Shown: positions 1 through 12,602 of the stretch, in pieces
Layout: every line of letters begins with the position of its first letter
How positions within the stretch are numbered: position 1 is the stretch's first letter
Assembly: GCA_002989075.1 (NCBI GenBank)
Contig: PSQN01000003.1
Span: 1,236,865 to 1,300,864, forward strand
Direction of reading: 5' to 3'
From: Arthonia radiata
Lineage: Eukaryota > Ascomycota > Arthoniomycetes > Arthoniales > Arthoniaceae
Length of the DNA: 64,000 bases
Made by a program: the position numbers and the translations under genes
The notes under the pieces: generated by a model
Database searches by the model: none
Told to the model about the DNA's origin: nothing
Seen by the model: the letters and a program-made list of their open reading frames with translations, nothing else

Positions 1-3000
1 TACAAACTTAAAGAAGCGGTCTACAACTATAAGAATTAAATTAACAATGTCTCCGTTCTTTAAAAAAACTATCGGTAGTTTAACAATAAAGTTTAAGAAT
101 AGGTTCTTAAAGAGGCCAATTAGAACCAATATCGCCGCTATTTCGCTATATAGCTTATACCTCTTTATAGCTGTCTGTTAGTATATATTGTATTTAGCAA
201 TAAAGTTCTTAATATATATTACTATCTTTTCTTACGTATATTTATGTCTTAGAATTTTAAGAGTCTTCTTAACCTTAAAGTAGCTAATAAGCTTATTATT
301 ATAATTTCTGCTTATAATTTTAAGCTTTAACGTAGAGTATTCTAATATCTAGATTTTACTATCTTAGCGCAACAACCTGTAGCTATTAACTAATTATTTT
401 ATATACTTTAGAGACTTAGAGTTCGAGTTAGGCCCTATTAGGGCATCTAAGTCGATTCGACTCGTACAGCGCTTTCTTATACCGGCTTAACGGCGATCTA
501 TTACCGTTTTATTACTTTTACTGACTTTTAGTCTTAGTTAATAATTTTAACTTCGATACTTTCTGCTTTATAAAGGCGTCTCTCTGCTGAGCTTCGAGGA
601 TTAAGGTCGCGAGACCCCGAAAAGTATTATCGTAAGCTGTTTTGAGAGCGGTAGCTGTAACTACCTTAACTCGTAATACGAGAGCTACCGGAAAAGGCTC
701 TGTATTAGTAGAGGAAGATAGACACGTTTCTTGCTTCTAAACGTTCTATATAAAGTCTGTATCTAACTCTAATCTACCTTCGATTTAGACTACAGTTGCG
801 TTCAAAGTTTTAGATCGGTAGCTAAACCGCTAATAGTGTTTAAACTAATTTTTAAGCAATATAATTAAGACAGCAATTATACCTTCTTTTGGGCTAGAGG
901 ACTCTTTCCTAGTACTCGGCAAAGTAGCACCTCTCCTAAGCTTCTGCTATAGACTCGGCGATATCTTATTGGCGTTATCTTCCTTTGCTCTACGTAAATT
1001 CTTGTAATCTAAATAACGCGACGGCGCGTCTACTAGGTTCTTACTATTCGTACGGTATAGTATTTTAAAGTTAAATACTAATAGGTCTTTTACCTAGCGC
1101 GTCTATTAGCAAGACAATACTTTCGTTGTTATAAAATACTATAGATTATTGTAGTCTGTTACGACCTTTACTAAGTGCTATACACTAATAAGGTAATAGC
1201 GCTAGTACTTAAAGCTAGTCTATATTGCTATAAGCTCTTTATTATAGATATTATATCTTAGCTTAGCGTCTATAAATTTCTTTAAAAAGAACGCTACCGA
1301 ATACAGGTATATATCTACCTTATTATTAGTATTAGTTCGAGCGGTGTCCGCTATATCTAGTATAGATAAGCTTAAGTTAATATTTAACGGCAATAGTAAT
1401 CGGCTATCTTCTCTTAGCTAAAGTAAGATGCCTACTATTATAAAGTCTAATGCGTTAGTTATTAAAACGATCGACAGTACTAGGTTAAAGTACGTTAGCA
1501 CTAGTATATTTATAAAGGCTTGCTTTAGCACTTTAAAAGCTTCTTGTTAGGCTTTGCTCTAGACAAACTTAACGTCTTTCGTTAGTACGTTTATTGGTAC
1601 TACGATGCGGCTAAATCTATAGATAAATCGCTAGTAGAAGTTTACGAATCTCAGAAAGAACAGAATCTGCTTTGCGGTAGTAAAGACTAGCTATTCGGCT
1701 ATAGTCCGCACTCTTTTTAGGTTTATTTCGATATTATTAACTTTTACGGTAAACCTTAGGAAAGAAACCTTAATAATGTAAAATTAACACTTAAACAGCT
1801 TTGTAAATAAACCCTATTTATAGAGCCTTCGCAGGACTTCTTTAATATAGTCTTTATAGCTTTCCTCCTCTTCAGAGAAAATTAAGATATTGTTTATATA
1901 AACGATACATACGGTATCAACAAGATTATCTATAGCTTTATAGATGTATACCTAGAACGTAGTAGGGGCGTTTACTAGTTTAAAAGACATTACTAGGTAT
2001 TTATAGTGCCTATATCGGATACAAAACGCTGTCTTCTACTTATCTCCTTTACAGATACAGATACAGTAATAGGCATCGTAAAGATTAAGCTTTGTAAATA
2101 CCTTCGAGCCTTATAGACGATTAAGAATCTTAGAGACTAGCGGCAATGCGTAGCGATTCTTTATAGTTATATTGTTTAAACTACGGTAGTTAACATATAG
2201 TCTCAACGATCTGTCTGCCTTAGATACGAATAGAACTAAGACACCCGCCGGACTAGTAGACAGTTATATTTATCCTTTCTTAATTATAGCATTTAGATAC
2301 TCTCGAAGCGTCTTTAGCTTATTCTACGATATAGAGTAAATTAGCTTATATAGAGGTTCTATGCTATCCTTAAGCTTAATCTTATAAGTATGCTTACTAA
2401 GCGGCGCAAGCTTACTCGATAGTTCTTTTGAAAAAATATCTTTATATTTAGCGTACTAAGGAGAAAGCTTATCTCGCTTCTCTACTTTCTTAAGCTTACT
2501 ATTCGAAGTCCGGTCTAGCGGCGAACTAACGTCTAATAAGACCGCTATTTAATACTTATAACGTTTATCTGCTTCTATCTATAGGACTGTAGAGTAGTAC
2601 AGTTCGCCTTTTTATAAATATATTAAAATTACGTCTTTATTAACGATCTTAATAGATTTAGCTCCTGCTACCCGTTCTTCGGGCACAGAAAGGTTTCTCC
2701 AAGCAATTGTTCTTATCGCCCAGCTAATCTAAAGCTTAACTTACTTAAGCTATAGATATCCTAAGACGAGGCTATATCCTATAAAGTTGGCTAAATATAG
2801 ATAGAGTTGGTAATACCGTTCCTCTCTATATACGTCTCTTACAGTTATATTTACGTTATAAGCGCTATAAAGCTACAGCTTATTTTTATTAAGGAACTTA
2901 GTATACAGAAGCTTTACTCTGTATAATTTTTACTATCCTCTTTTAAGCACAATACGATAATTAATAAGGTTAATCTCTGTACTAGAATCTACTAGCACAA

Positions 3001-5090
3001 GGACCTCTTGCAGCGATCTACTTAGCTGTACTAAGACTTTAATTCGTTCTTACCGTTAATCGACAGCCCTAAGCTTTAGAGACACAAAACTTATTCTTAA
3101 AGTGTTGGAAATTAACCAACTAGCTGGTTAGCCAGAACCCTCAGGGGCCCAGAGTATTGGACAGGTCCTATCAGCTGTCCCGGCCTAGAATAGAACAAGC
3201 CTTTTACCTAAAGGATCGGGCCTAGTAGCCCGGGCCTAGGACAAAAAGGAGCATTGCACGACCCGTCCTAGACAGCTGGCCCGTAGTCTAAGACAACACG
3301 GGATAGACTGAGACTAACAGTTTTAGATAGACGGAATTACCGTCTTGTGCGGTAAGTTACGGGTTATCTGGCCCCTATCAAAAGAACAGATATCTAGTAA
3401 GTCCTGCACGGGCCGCTAGACTTAGATATATAAGCTAGGATCCCGCTAGAGGATTCTAGCTAACAAGACAGACAACACAACAACAGCTTCTCTTTGTTAC
3501 TGAGTATTGTACCTGTAACAAGCCTAAGTATTGCACTAGTCCCAAGCTAGTCTCGTCTTCCTACTCTTTATAGTAGTATCTTTCTTCTTCCCTGCACCCT
3601 TTTTAACATAAAGTCTATCGTTTCCCCGCTTAACTAGCGTTAAATTAATACTAGTTTAGAACGTAGTACATTTAGTAATATAATACCCTTTCTAATTGTA
3701 TATAAAGCAGGTAATATTTGCCTTACTGTATATCGACCCTAGTTGCCCCTATATAGCAGAGCTATTGTCTCTTTATTGGACCAGTAAGTTGCCTTGTTTT
3801 TAGTATAAACTACCTTGTCTGCGGCCCGACCCCTATAGAAATGCTCTAGCGTTATAATTACTATAGTTTGTACCCAATCCGCTACCGAAGCGATCTCAGT
3901 TTATATTAGTATTGCGGGCGTCTTGCGATACACTACAATCAATATTTATATATTAACGAACTTTCTTTAGAAGCTCGTTTGTGTCTTTAAGTAGGTTTTT
4001 TAAGAGACCTTGCTTAATTAGCTTCGCCTTAATTTATAAAGGTAAGCGCGTATAGTAGAATACAGCCCAATTCGGGTCCGATATCTTGCTACCTAGCAAC
4101 TTAGTTTCTTCGTTCTATAGAAAGCTCAGAAAGTTCTTAAGCTTCTATATTAAACTCTATATTAATATAAAGAACCTTTCTACGTTAGCTATAGTAGCTG
4201 TAGCTAGGTCGATAATATATTCTATTATCTATCCTTTAAAGTACGCTTATACGTAGAGCGACGTCTTCTTTTTATTCTTTTCGGCGTAAGTTTGCTATCT
4301 ATCTGCTAGGTCTCTAAGAAGTCTTAAACGTACTAAATAATAATATAAACGTTGTCGGGGTCCGATACGTTAGCTATCTAAAATCTTTTCTTAATAGTTT
4401 AAGTCTATCGAGTGTCTATAGAGCTTATAGCTCTCTCGAGCTTAGACGCCTTTTTCTTAAGAAGCTCGTTAATCTAGCTTTAAAGGCTTAAATCGCTTTA
4501 TAGCTGCTTGCTATTAGCCTCTAAATTATAGACGGACTAGAGCTTAACTTTAAGTATTCGCTTTTCAAGCTTAAGCTTCTTAATAGTGTGCTGCTACTGC
4601 TGTACTAGCAGTTTTTATCTTAGCTTTTATACTTTAACGCTTAAAAAGGCGCTAAAGAGGGATTCTTTGCGGTTAAAGCCTTGATAGGCCCCTTCGTCGT
4701 CGTTATTGTTTTAGTTTAGACTATTGTCCTTTCTAGTTCGCGATCTGCTCGGTATCTGTTCGCCGGCTTATAAGCCCTCTTACTTATTATTGTCGCTAAA
4801 TTCTATATAAGGGTTCTAGTCTTCTTTAGCGTTGACTATATTTTGCTACGCTCTATATTCTGCTTGTACAGCGGATATAAAGCGACTACCGCCGCATACT
4901 TAGTTCCTTGCTCGTTCTCTTCGAATACGGTACTTGCCAGCACCGGCCATCAATTAATTTTAATATTATTTATTTTAACGCGTATACGGAGTCTCAGCTA
5001 TACTCGATTATACCGAATTAACCTCTAAGCGACGTTAATAAGGTGCCTAACTACCGGCCGCCCCCCTCGTAGGTTTAGAATAATTAGAAT
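1..5090 (-). mobile_element. Ty3/Gypsy LTR retrotransposon fossil, interrupted, left end outside window
   Basis: On the minus strand I recognise a reverse-transcriptase core near 1,860-1,930, an RNase H segment near 1,200-1,260 and an aspartic-protease-like segment near 2,960-3,010. This right-to-left protease, RT, RNase H order is the Gypsy layout. The stretch from 3,609 to about 5,090 is probably gag, judged by position only. The element is broken many times over and strongly AT-shifted. A solo Copia LTR with its own target duplication is inserted in it. No LTR of its own was found, so the right limit is approximate and the left part lies outside the window. Confidence 0.65.
3103..3608 (+). 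repeat. Solo LTR of the Copia family, nested in the Gypsy fossil
   Basis: A block of about 506 bp begins TGTTGG and ends TTAACA. It is flanked on both sides by the direct 5-bp repeat TAAAG (3,098-3,102 and 3,609-3,613). The same sequence recurs as both LTRs of the Copia elements at 6,672-12,597 and 27,025-39,782 and as a solo copy at 10,574. No internal Copia sequence is attached, so this is a solo LTR, normally left by LTR-LTR recombination after insertion. Confidence 0.9.
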
Positions 5091-6666
5091 ATAATCTGGA
5101 TATAGAGCAGAGAGCAGTTAGATAGCAAAAAGGGTCTAAATAGGCTCTACTAGTGTTCAAGCTAATTATTAAGGAGACTAGAAAGGGATGCGTCGACTAG
5201 AGAAAAGATATCCTCCTAGAATCGTAGTCTTCCTAAATAGACAACATTCCGTTCTAATTCGCTATCGGGACGTCTATATATTACAGTATGTTACTAGAGC
5301 GCTTATATCTTCTAGCTATCTTAAAAAGTTAGGTAATATTTATTATTATAGCAGCAACAATAATAAAATTTTTAAGCTAACTAAGGTTTTCTTAACGGCT
5401 TTAACAATAGTATAAGGCGTAAGTCTACGTATAATAGCCGTAGATTTAATTTATATACATTTTATCTATAAGAACAACTTTTTAAAATACGTTTAAAGGC
5501 TTAGAATATATAAAAAGTATATATATAGACTTACGTTATCTTTACAAAGCTGCTACAGCCTTTTTTTGGGCATAAATTAGCTTTAAAACGCGTATAAAGC
5601 TAAAAGAGCTAGAAGTATAGTATATACAATATATTTTATAACAAATTTACTACTATTGCTAATATATTATAGATCTATTCTAAATACTTATAGTCTATAA
5701 TAGCTTAATTCAACAATCTTACTAAAATCTCAATATAGATAGCGTCTTAGTCTACTATTATTAATATTCCCTACTACATTAAATACGTTCTATGCTATAG
5801 CTCGTAAGCATTCTCTATTTCTTTACTAAATATACTAATTAATATAGTACCTCTAATAAAGTATAGGCTACTAATAGTACCTACAATAAATCTAGTATTG
5901 CCTCGTATTTCTAGTATAAGTTAAAGAAATTATCTTATAATTCTCTCTTAAAAGTCTCTAATAAGTATTACTGCGCTTTTAATATATCTTTAGCCTTACT
6001 CTGTATCTATAGTAAGACTACTGATAATAATAATGCTTGCTTCTACCGTTATATTACTTTATTAAGTACGCTAAAGCCTTAACTATCTTATATAACGTAT
6101 ATATAAGTTTATCTTTTTCCCTTTATTAAAACTACTAACTTTTTATAGATAATAGAGTAGAATAAGCTTTATATCTATAATTGTAAAGAGCGTAGTAAGG
6201 CTTATAAGTTAGTAAATAATACTAACTACTAGCGCCTTATTAATCTTAGTATCGGTCCTACTAGCAACGTTAAACCTACTAACAACATTATTATTAATAA
6301 GGATCTAGAGCTTAGTATGCTATAAGTAATAACTGTCGCTTAAGAGCGTTAGTATTACTTTAGTACATTATTTCTTCTAACCGGTATAACGCCTAGTCTT
6401 ATTAGTATCTAGGTATATATAACTAACTATAGCTCCTCTATATAAGTACCTATATAAGTATTATACTATTACTTTTTATTCTTTTTTCTGTTTTAAAGAA
6501 TATATAGAAAGAATTAAGACTCTTATATTCTTTTTAGCTTCTTAGCCTTAGATACGCGGCCTTTTCTTCTAGTAATTAGCTAGTATTACTTCTCCTAGTA
6601 TTTCTTTAGCATATTAGGTACTTCTTTAAGCTCTTCTTCTAGTAGCTACTTATTATAATCTAGAGA
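5091..6666. other. AT-rich RIP-affected stretch, no recognisable element
   Basis: About 1.6 kb between the Gypsy fossil and the Copia element. It is AT-rich with very frequent TpA steps. The longest ATG-started frame (5,188-5,415, plus, 75 codons) resembles nothing I know and is probably chance. This stretch was continuous with the DNA now at 12,603 before the Copia element inserted, so it may be the end of the older Gypsy relic or a separate DNA-transposon remnant. Neither can be shown from the sequence alone. Confidence 0.4.
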
Positions 6667-6671
6667 CTAAT

Positions 6672-7179
6672 TGTTAAAAAAGGTGCAGGGAAGAAGAAGA
6701 ATACTACTACAAAGAGTAGAAAGACGAGACCAGCTTAAGACTAGTACAATACTTAGGCTTAGTACAGGTACAATACTTAGTAGCAAGGAGAAGCTGTTGT
6801 TATATTGTCTGTCTTATTAGCTAAAATTCTCTAAAGAAATTCTAGCTTATATATCTAAGTTTAACGGCCTATATAGAACTTACTAGATATCTGTTCTTTT
6901 AATAGAAGCTAGATAACCTATAACTTACCGTATAAGATAGTAATTCTGTCTATTTAAAACTGTTAGTCTCTAAGTCTGTTCTATGTTGTCTTAGACTATA
7001 GGCCAGCTGTCTAGAATAGGTCGTATAATACTTCTTTTTGTCCTAGACCCGGGCTACTAGGCCCGACCCTTTAGGTAAAAGGCTTGTTCTATTTTAGACC
7101 GAGACAGCTGGTAGGACCTGTCCGATACTCCGGGCCCCTAAGGGTTCCGGCTAACTAGCTAGTTAGTTAATTTCTAACA
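6672..7179 (-). repeat. Copia 3' LTR (left LTR of the minus-strand element)
   Basis: 508 bp, the reverse complement of the block beginning TGTTGG. It matches the partner LTR at 12,090-12,597 along its whole length with scattered transitions. The inner side abuts a short purine-rich tract (on the minus strand) expected for plus-strand priming. Confidence 0.9.
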
Positions 7180-10100
7180 CACCTCCTTAATCGACTAGTT
7201 ATTTTAGTCGAATTATAAGCTAATTTAAGTTCTAAACGTTAGTATTTTAGCCAAGTCAATCGGTTTTATTAAACCGTCTGCTAATTGTTCCTTTGTAGAA
7301 ACGCATTTGAGCTCTATTTAGCCTGCCTAAACTTTTTCTCTAACATAGTGATACTGTATATCAATATGCTTAGATTTAGCTTAGAAGGTAGAGTTTTTTG
7401 CAAGTTCTTTTGCTAAATTGCTGTCGATAAGTAACAGTTTTACCGGCAAAACCGGGGTCTCCGGTCTAATTTAACCGGCTTGCCCGGGCAAATATATGCT
7501 TGCCTGGTACATTAGAGCCCGCCAAGTCTTTTTATCCGCAGACTTTTTAAAAGTACCCGCTAAAACGGTAGTAATCGAATTTCCTTCGAAAATCCCAGAC
7601 AGTTTGGTAGCAATTAATTAGATAAATGACTGTTCCTTTATAGCTTCTTTAAGGGCTATATATTTGGCCTTACAAGAGCTTAAGGCGACCGTTTTTTGTA
7701 GCTTCGAATTCTAGCTAAGGGCTTCGTTCCTAAGTAGAAAGATATAGCCGGTAGTTAATCTCCTAGTACCAAGGTCCCCCCCCCAATCTGCGTTACAATA
7801 GCCGGTTATACCGTCTATCAAGAAAGATTTATAGTAAAGGCCAAGATTAGGAGTTTTATCTAAGTAAGCCTAAAGGCTACTTAAAACTCTCTAGTGCTCT
7901 TCGCTAGGATTCGACATATACCGGGCTAGTAGGCTAGTTATAAAGGTAATATCGGGTCTTATCTTTGTTATTAGATATAAAATCGACCCAATTTATTGCT
8001 AATAATTAGAAATATTGGCACTACTAGCTTGGTCAGGATTCGGTACCAATTTTGAGCCGACGGGTTGCGGTATTTTTCCGGGCATTCGGCCGTTTTTCTT
8101 CGAGTATTTGATAAAAATTTTAGCCAAATAAGTCGACTGGTCTAGGCGAATTGTTTTCGCCGGGCGATCTCGAGTAATTTTAATTTCTAGGAACTTACTA
8201 ACGTCTCCTAAGTTCTTAACCGTAAGAGTCTTGTTTAGTTCCTAATAGATTCCAGAGATTGTTTCGATAGAATTAGATACAGCTAATACGTCGTCTATAT
8301 AGGCGATTAAAATTGCCTGCTTTCTGGTTCTTTAAATATAAACCGACTAATCGGATACTAGGGGTTCGAAACCTATTCCCCTTAGTAATTCTCGAAGATA
8401 GGCTTTCTACTGTTGGTCGGCCTGTTTTAGACCGTAAAGGGCCTTCTTTATTCAATAAACTTTATTAGTTCCGTTAGATAGGCCAGTTAATTGCTCGACA
8501 TAGACAATCTCGTCTAAGTTTACGTTAGAATAAGCTAATTTTACGTCCCATTGCTTTATTTCTTAGTCTTTCTCTGCTGCTAAGGCTAGTATAAGCCGGT
8601 AGGTAATTAAATTTACTATAATTACAAAGGTCTTTATAAAATTGAGGCCGGGTCTTTGCTGGCAGCCCTTAGCTACCCAGCGGGCTTTAAAAATCGGCTC
8701 GCCCTCCGGGGAGTACTTAATCTTCGGTACCCAGCGCCCTTTTAGCGCCTTTCTACCCGGCGGCAGCTTAGTTAATATCTAGGTTTCTTAGTTAGCTAGC
8801 TCTTTAAGCTCCGACTATATTGCGTCTAGCCAAGAAGGCCAATCCTTGGATACCCTTATTTCTTTTAAGTTAGTAGGCTCTTTAGTAACTGCAACTAAGG
8901 CCTGTTCGGCATATTGTTCTAGGTTATTGTAGAACTCGTTAAACTAATTTTTGTCGGCGTTTTTGTATATAAAATCTATTTCCTAGGCGCATTCGATATC
9001 TACCCGGCTAGGGTCTTTGGTACTTCTGTAATCTAACTCGGTAGAAAGGTTAGACTCGTCTAGAGCTCTAGTTTGGTGTAGTTTTTGTTTAGATTCGTCC
9101 GCTAGTTGTTAAGATATAGAAGAGATATACTGTTTCTTATACAGAGGACCCCCTCCTTTATCGAGAGATACCTCCCTATTTTCTTAGAATTCAGCGGTTG
9201 AATTTAGCTTGCTTTTAAACTCAACTTCTAGTTGTTCTTTAGGCTCTTTAGAAATACTCTCGGTTAATCGATTAACCGTAGATCTCCGTAGATCCCAAAC
9301 AAATTTTCCTTTCTAGACGTAGACGTCTCTCCCCCAGTAAACCTTCCAGTTATTAGGGTCTAAGAGCTTATATTGGTTCGATCCGTAGCCTATTAGAATA
9401 TAAACAGTTACTCTTGCGTCTAGTTTCTTTAGTTTAGGTTCTTTAAGATAAGTAACTGAGCCCCAGATTTTAATAGTACTGACATCCGGTTTTTTGCCGT
9501 ATTTTACTTCGTACGAGGTAATAAACCCCAGTAGTCCGGTATAGAGAGTCCTGTTATAGATATAGATAGCTGCTTTTAGCGCTTTACCCTAATATATTTA
9601 GGGTAGCCCGACAGTATAAAGCATTGCTCAAACTTTACTAACAATTGTTCTATTAAAGCGTTCGGCTCGTTCGTTTTGCTGAGAGCTATACGGTATAGAT
9701 ATCGTTAGAATAGCTTCTTTTTGTTCTAGAAGCTGTTTTACCCGGCCTTCTCGGTATTCTTTTACGTTGTCTGAGTGTAATCTTTTAAAAGAATGCTCGG
9801 ACTGCGTTTCTTCTTGAGTAATATAGGTAGATAGTGCATCAAAAACCTAGTCTTTAGACTATAGTACCTCGATAGTTGTATACCGGGTTTTATTGTCTAT
9901 AAAGCTAGTAAATAATTAACCTTTGAAAGGGGTTTGCGGTACAATTGGCCCGCAAATATCTAAGTAGACTTTTTCTAAATAATTGGCCAATTCGTCCGGA
10001 GTTTCTCGGCTAACTTTAGCCGTTGCCTTTGCTTTAAAGCAAATTTAGCAATTATCTCCTAATTTGTCCGAATAATCTGTTTCTAGGGCAACCTTTTTAA

Positions 10101-10573
10101 GCTGTTTTAAGGCGTTTTCGCCTATATGTCTTATCCGTTGATGTTAAAGGTCAGTTTTCGAAGAAATAGTGTAGAGAGATCGAACTATATTAATAGTCTG
10201 AGCTTCTATTACTATTAGGCCGTCAATATACCGCCCCTCGGTAGTTAGTTGTCCGGCCCAATCAACTTTTAGCTTGTTTTGGCCAAAAGTTACCTTACCT
10301 CCCCTCTTTCTAAGCTTATTAAAGCTTAGGAGGTTAATTCCAAATTCCTTAACAAACAAAACTTCGTCTAGAACAATTATTTTGTTCTTAAAGAATAGTT
10401 TTGCTTTGCCTGTCTATAAGGCTCGAATTGACTTCCCCCCTCCCCAACAAATAATCCGGTTAGTTGGCCGGATATCCGTTAGAAGGTTAATATTCGAGCA
10501 AATATAGCTTTTTAAGCTTATATCAAGGATCCAAGAATTAGTAGAGTAATTGACTCTATCTAGTAATACTGTA

Positions 10574-11080
10574 TGTTGGAAATTAACCAACTAGCTAGTT
10601 AGCCGGAACCCCTAGAGGCCCGGAGTATTGGACAGGTCCTACCAGCTGTCTCGGCCTAGAATAGAACAAGCCTTTTACCTAAAGGGTCGGGCCTAGTAGC
10701 CCGAGCCTAGGACAAAAAGAAGCATTATACGACCCGTCCTAGACAGCTGGCCCGAAGTCTAAGACAACACAGAATAGACTTAAAGACTAATAGTTTTAAA
10801 TAGACAGAATTACTGTCTTATACGGTAAGTTACGGGTTATCTAGCCTCTATCAAAAGAACAGATATCTAGTAAGTCCTATACGGGCCGCTAGACTTAGAT
10901 ATATAAGCTAGGATCCCTCTAGAGAATTTTAGCTAACAAGACAGACAATATAACAACAGCTTCTCCTTGCTACTAAGTATTGCACCTGTATTAAGCCTAA
11001 GTATTGCACCAGTCTCAAGCTGGTCTCGTCTTCCTACTCTTTGTAGTAGTATTCTTCTTCTTCCCTGTATCTTTTTAACA
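10574..11080 (+). repeat. Solo Copia LTR nested inside the Copia element
   Basis: A 507-bp LTR, TGTTGG to TTAACA, in the orientation opposite to its host element. It is flanked by the direct repeat CTGTA (10,569-10,573 and 11,081-11,085). Host Copia coding sequence runs up to both sides, so it inserted after the host element and later lost its internal part. Confidence 0.92.
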
Positions 11081-12089
11081 CTGTAAAGCATTGTTCTTCT
11101 TGTAGGTTGGAACTGTGTACAGAAAATATTAAAAAATCGGTGTTTTTGGAGCTTTTGTTGGAATTTGGCTAGAGGTTTGGGTATTTTTTCCAACAAGTTG
11201 CTGGTTTATGCCCCTTTTTGTTACAAAAGGGGCATTTTTCTTGGTTTTTACTTAGAGATTTTAATTTTTCTCCGGTCCTTTGCGTTGATTTGTTGTCTAT
11301 TGCAGTAAAAACCTTTTCTACTAGGGTACTACCGCGGATTCGGCGAAACTCGTCTATAAGTTAACTAAATAAGTCTTATAGACTTATATTGCTAGTCGTT
11401 TACCGGTAGCTTTGGCTAATAATAGCCATCGTGTGCTCGTATTCGGGGGTCAGATTGTAGAGGACGTAGGCAGCTACTACCTTGTTGGGTAGTACTAGTC
11501 CTCGGGTTACTAAATTGTCCGTTAATTGCCTAATTTTAGCAAGGTAAAGCTTAAGGTTTTTTATCTTACTAAGTATAGTACTAAAGAGCTCCTTGCAAAT
11601 TAGAAACTCAAAACTAAAACCTTTCGATTCGTATAACCTTTTTAGACTATTTTAAAGCTCTAGAGAGTTATAAATCCCGTTTGTTTAAATAAGAAGACTG
11701 TCCTCTAGAGTTAGTCGAATAAGGGCTACTGCCCTTGTTGATCGTTTCTGGCGGCTAGCTTCGGTAATATCTCTAGCTAAATAGCCGGAAAAAGGGATTA
11801 TAACATTACTGTAGCCCTTTTCAGTTAAAAGGGCCTCCATTCAAATCGACTAAATGTCCCAATTAGTCGAGCCCTTGAGTTTAGGAATCTTATAGAAGGA
11901 GTCTATAGCCGAATATATAGTCGGAGATTTCTAAAAAAAAAGAAAATTCTGTTCTAGTAGTTAAATTGAGCTAAAAATTTAGAGTCGATTGGTAATAGGA
12001 TCGTTTAGAGGTGCCGATAGGTGTCGTAGAGGATATATTTTCTAAAAAGGAAATTTAAAAGGAATTGATGCTAACTCGGGCTTATAACC

Positions 12090-12597
12090 TGTTAAAAAAG
12101 GTACAGAAAAGAAGAAGGATACTACTACAAAGAGTAGAAAGACGAGACTAGCTTAAGACTAGTACAATACTTAGACTTAGTATAGGTACAATACTTAGTA
12201 GCAAAAAGAAGCTGTTATTATATTATCTGTCTTGTTAGCTAGAATTCTCTAGAGAGATCCTAGCTTATATATCTAAGTTTAGCAGCTTATATAGAACTTA
12301 CTAGATATCTGTTCTTTTAATAGAGACTAGATAACCCGTAACTTACCGTATAAGATAGTAATTCTGTTTATCTAAAACTGTTAGTCTCTAAGTCTGTTCT
12401 GTGTTGTCTTAGACTACAGGCCAGCTGTCTAGAATAGGTCGTATAATACTCCTTTTTGTCCTAGACCCGAGCTACTAGGCCCGACCCTTTAGGTAAAAGC
12501 CTTGTTCTATTCTAGACCGAGACAGCTGATAGAACCTGTTCGATACTCTGGGCCCCTAAGGGTTCCGGCTAACTAGCTAGTTGGCTAATTTCCAACA
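12090..12597 (-). repeat. Copia 5' LTR (right LTR of the minus-strand element)
   Basis: 508 bp, the partner of the LTR at 6,672. On the minus strand it is followed directly by a primer-binding site that begins GGTTAT and continues with AAGCCCGAGT. This is close to the complement of the anticodon-arm half of initiator tRNA-Met, the primer type known in many Copia elements. Confidence 0.9.
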
Positions 12598-12602
12598 CTA
12601 AT

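Larger units (their letters stand above)
6672..12597 (-). mobile_element. Ty1/Copia LTR retrotransposon fossil, both LTRs and target duplication present
   Basis: LTRs of 508 bp lie at 6,672-7,179 and 12,090-12,597, in minus orientation, bounded by the identical 5-bp repeat CTAAT (6,667-6,671 and 12,598-12,602). A purine-rich tract abuts the left LTR. Inside the right LTR is a primer-binding site resembling the complement of a tRNA-iMet internal half. Reading right to left: gag (about 11.1-12.0 kb), protease, integrase (about 9.3-10.2 kb), reverse transcriptase (about 7.9-8.75 kb) and RNase H (about 7.2-7.8 kb), which is the Copia order with integrase before RT. The element is broken many times by AT-shift mutations, yet its domains read more clearly than those of any other element here. 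A solo LTR of its own family sits inside it. Confidence 0.92.
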
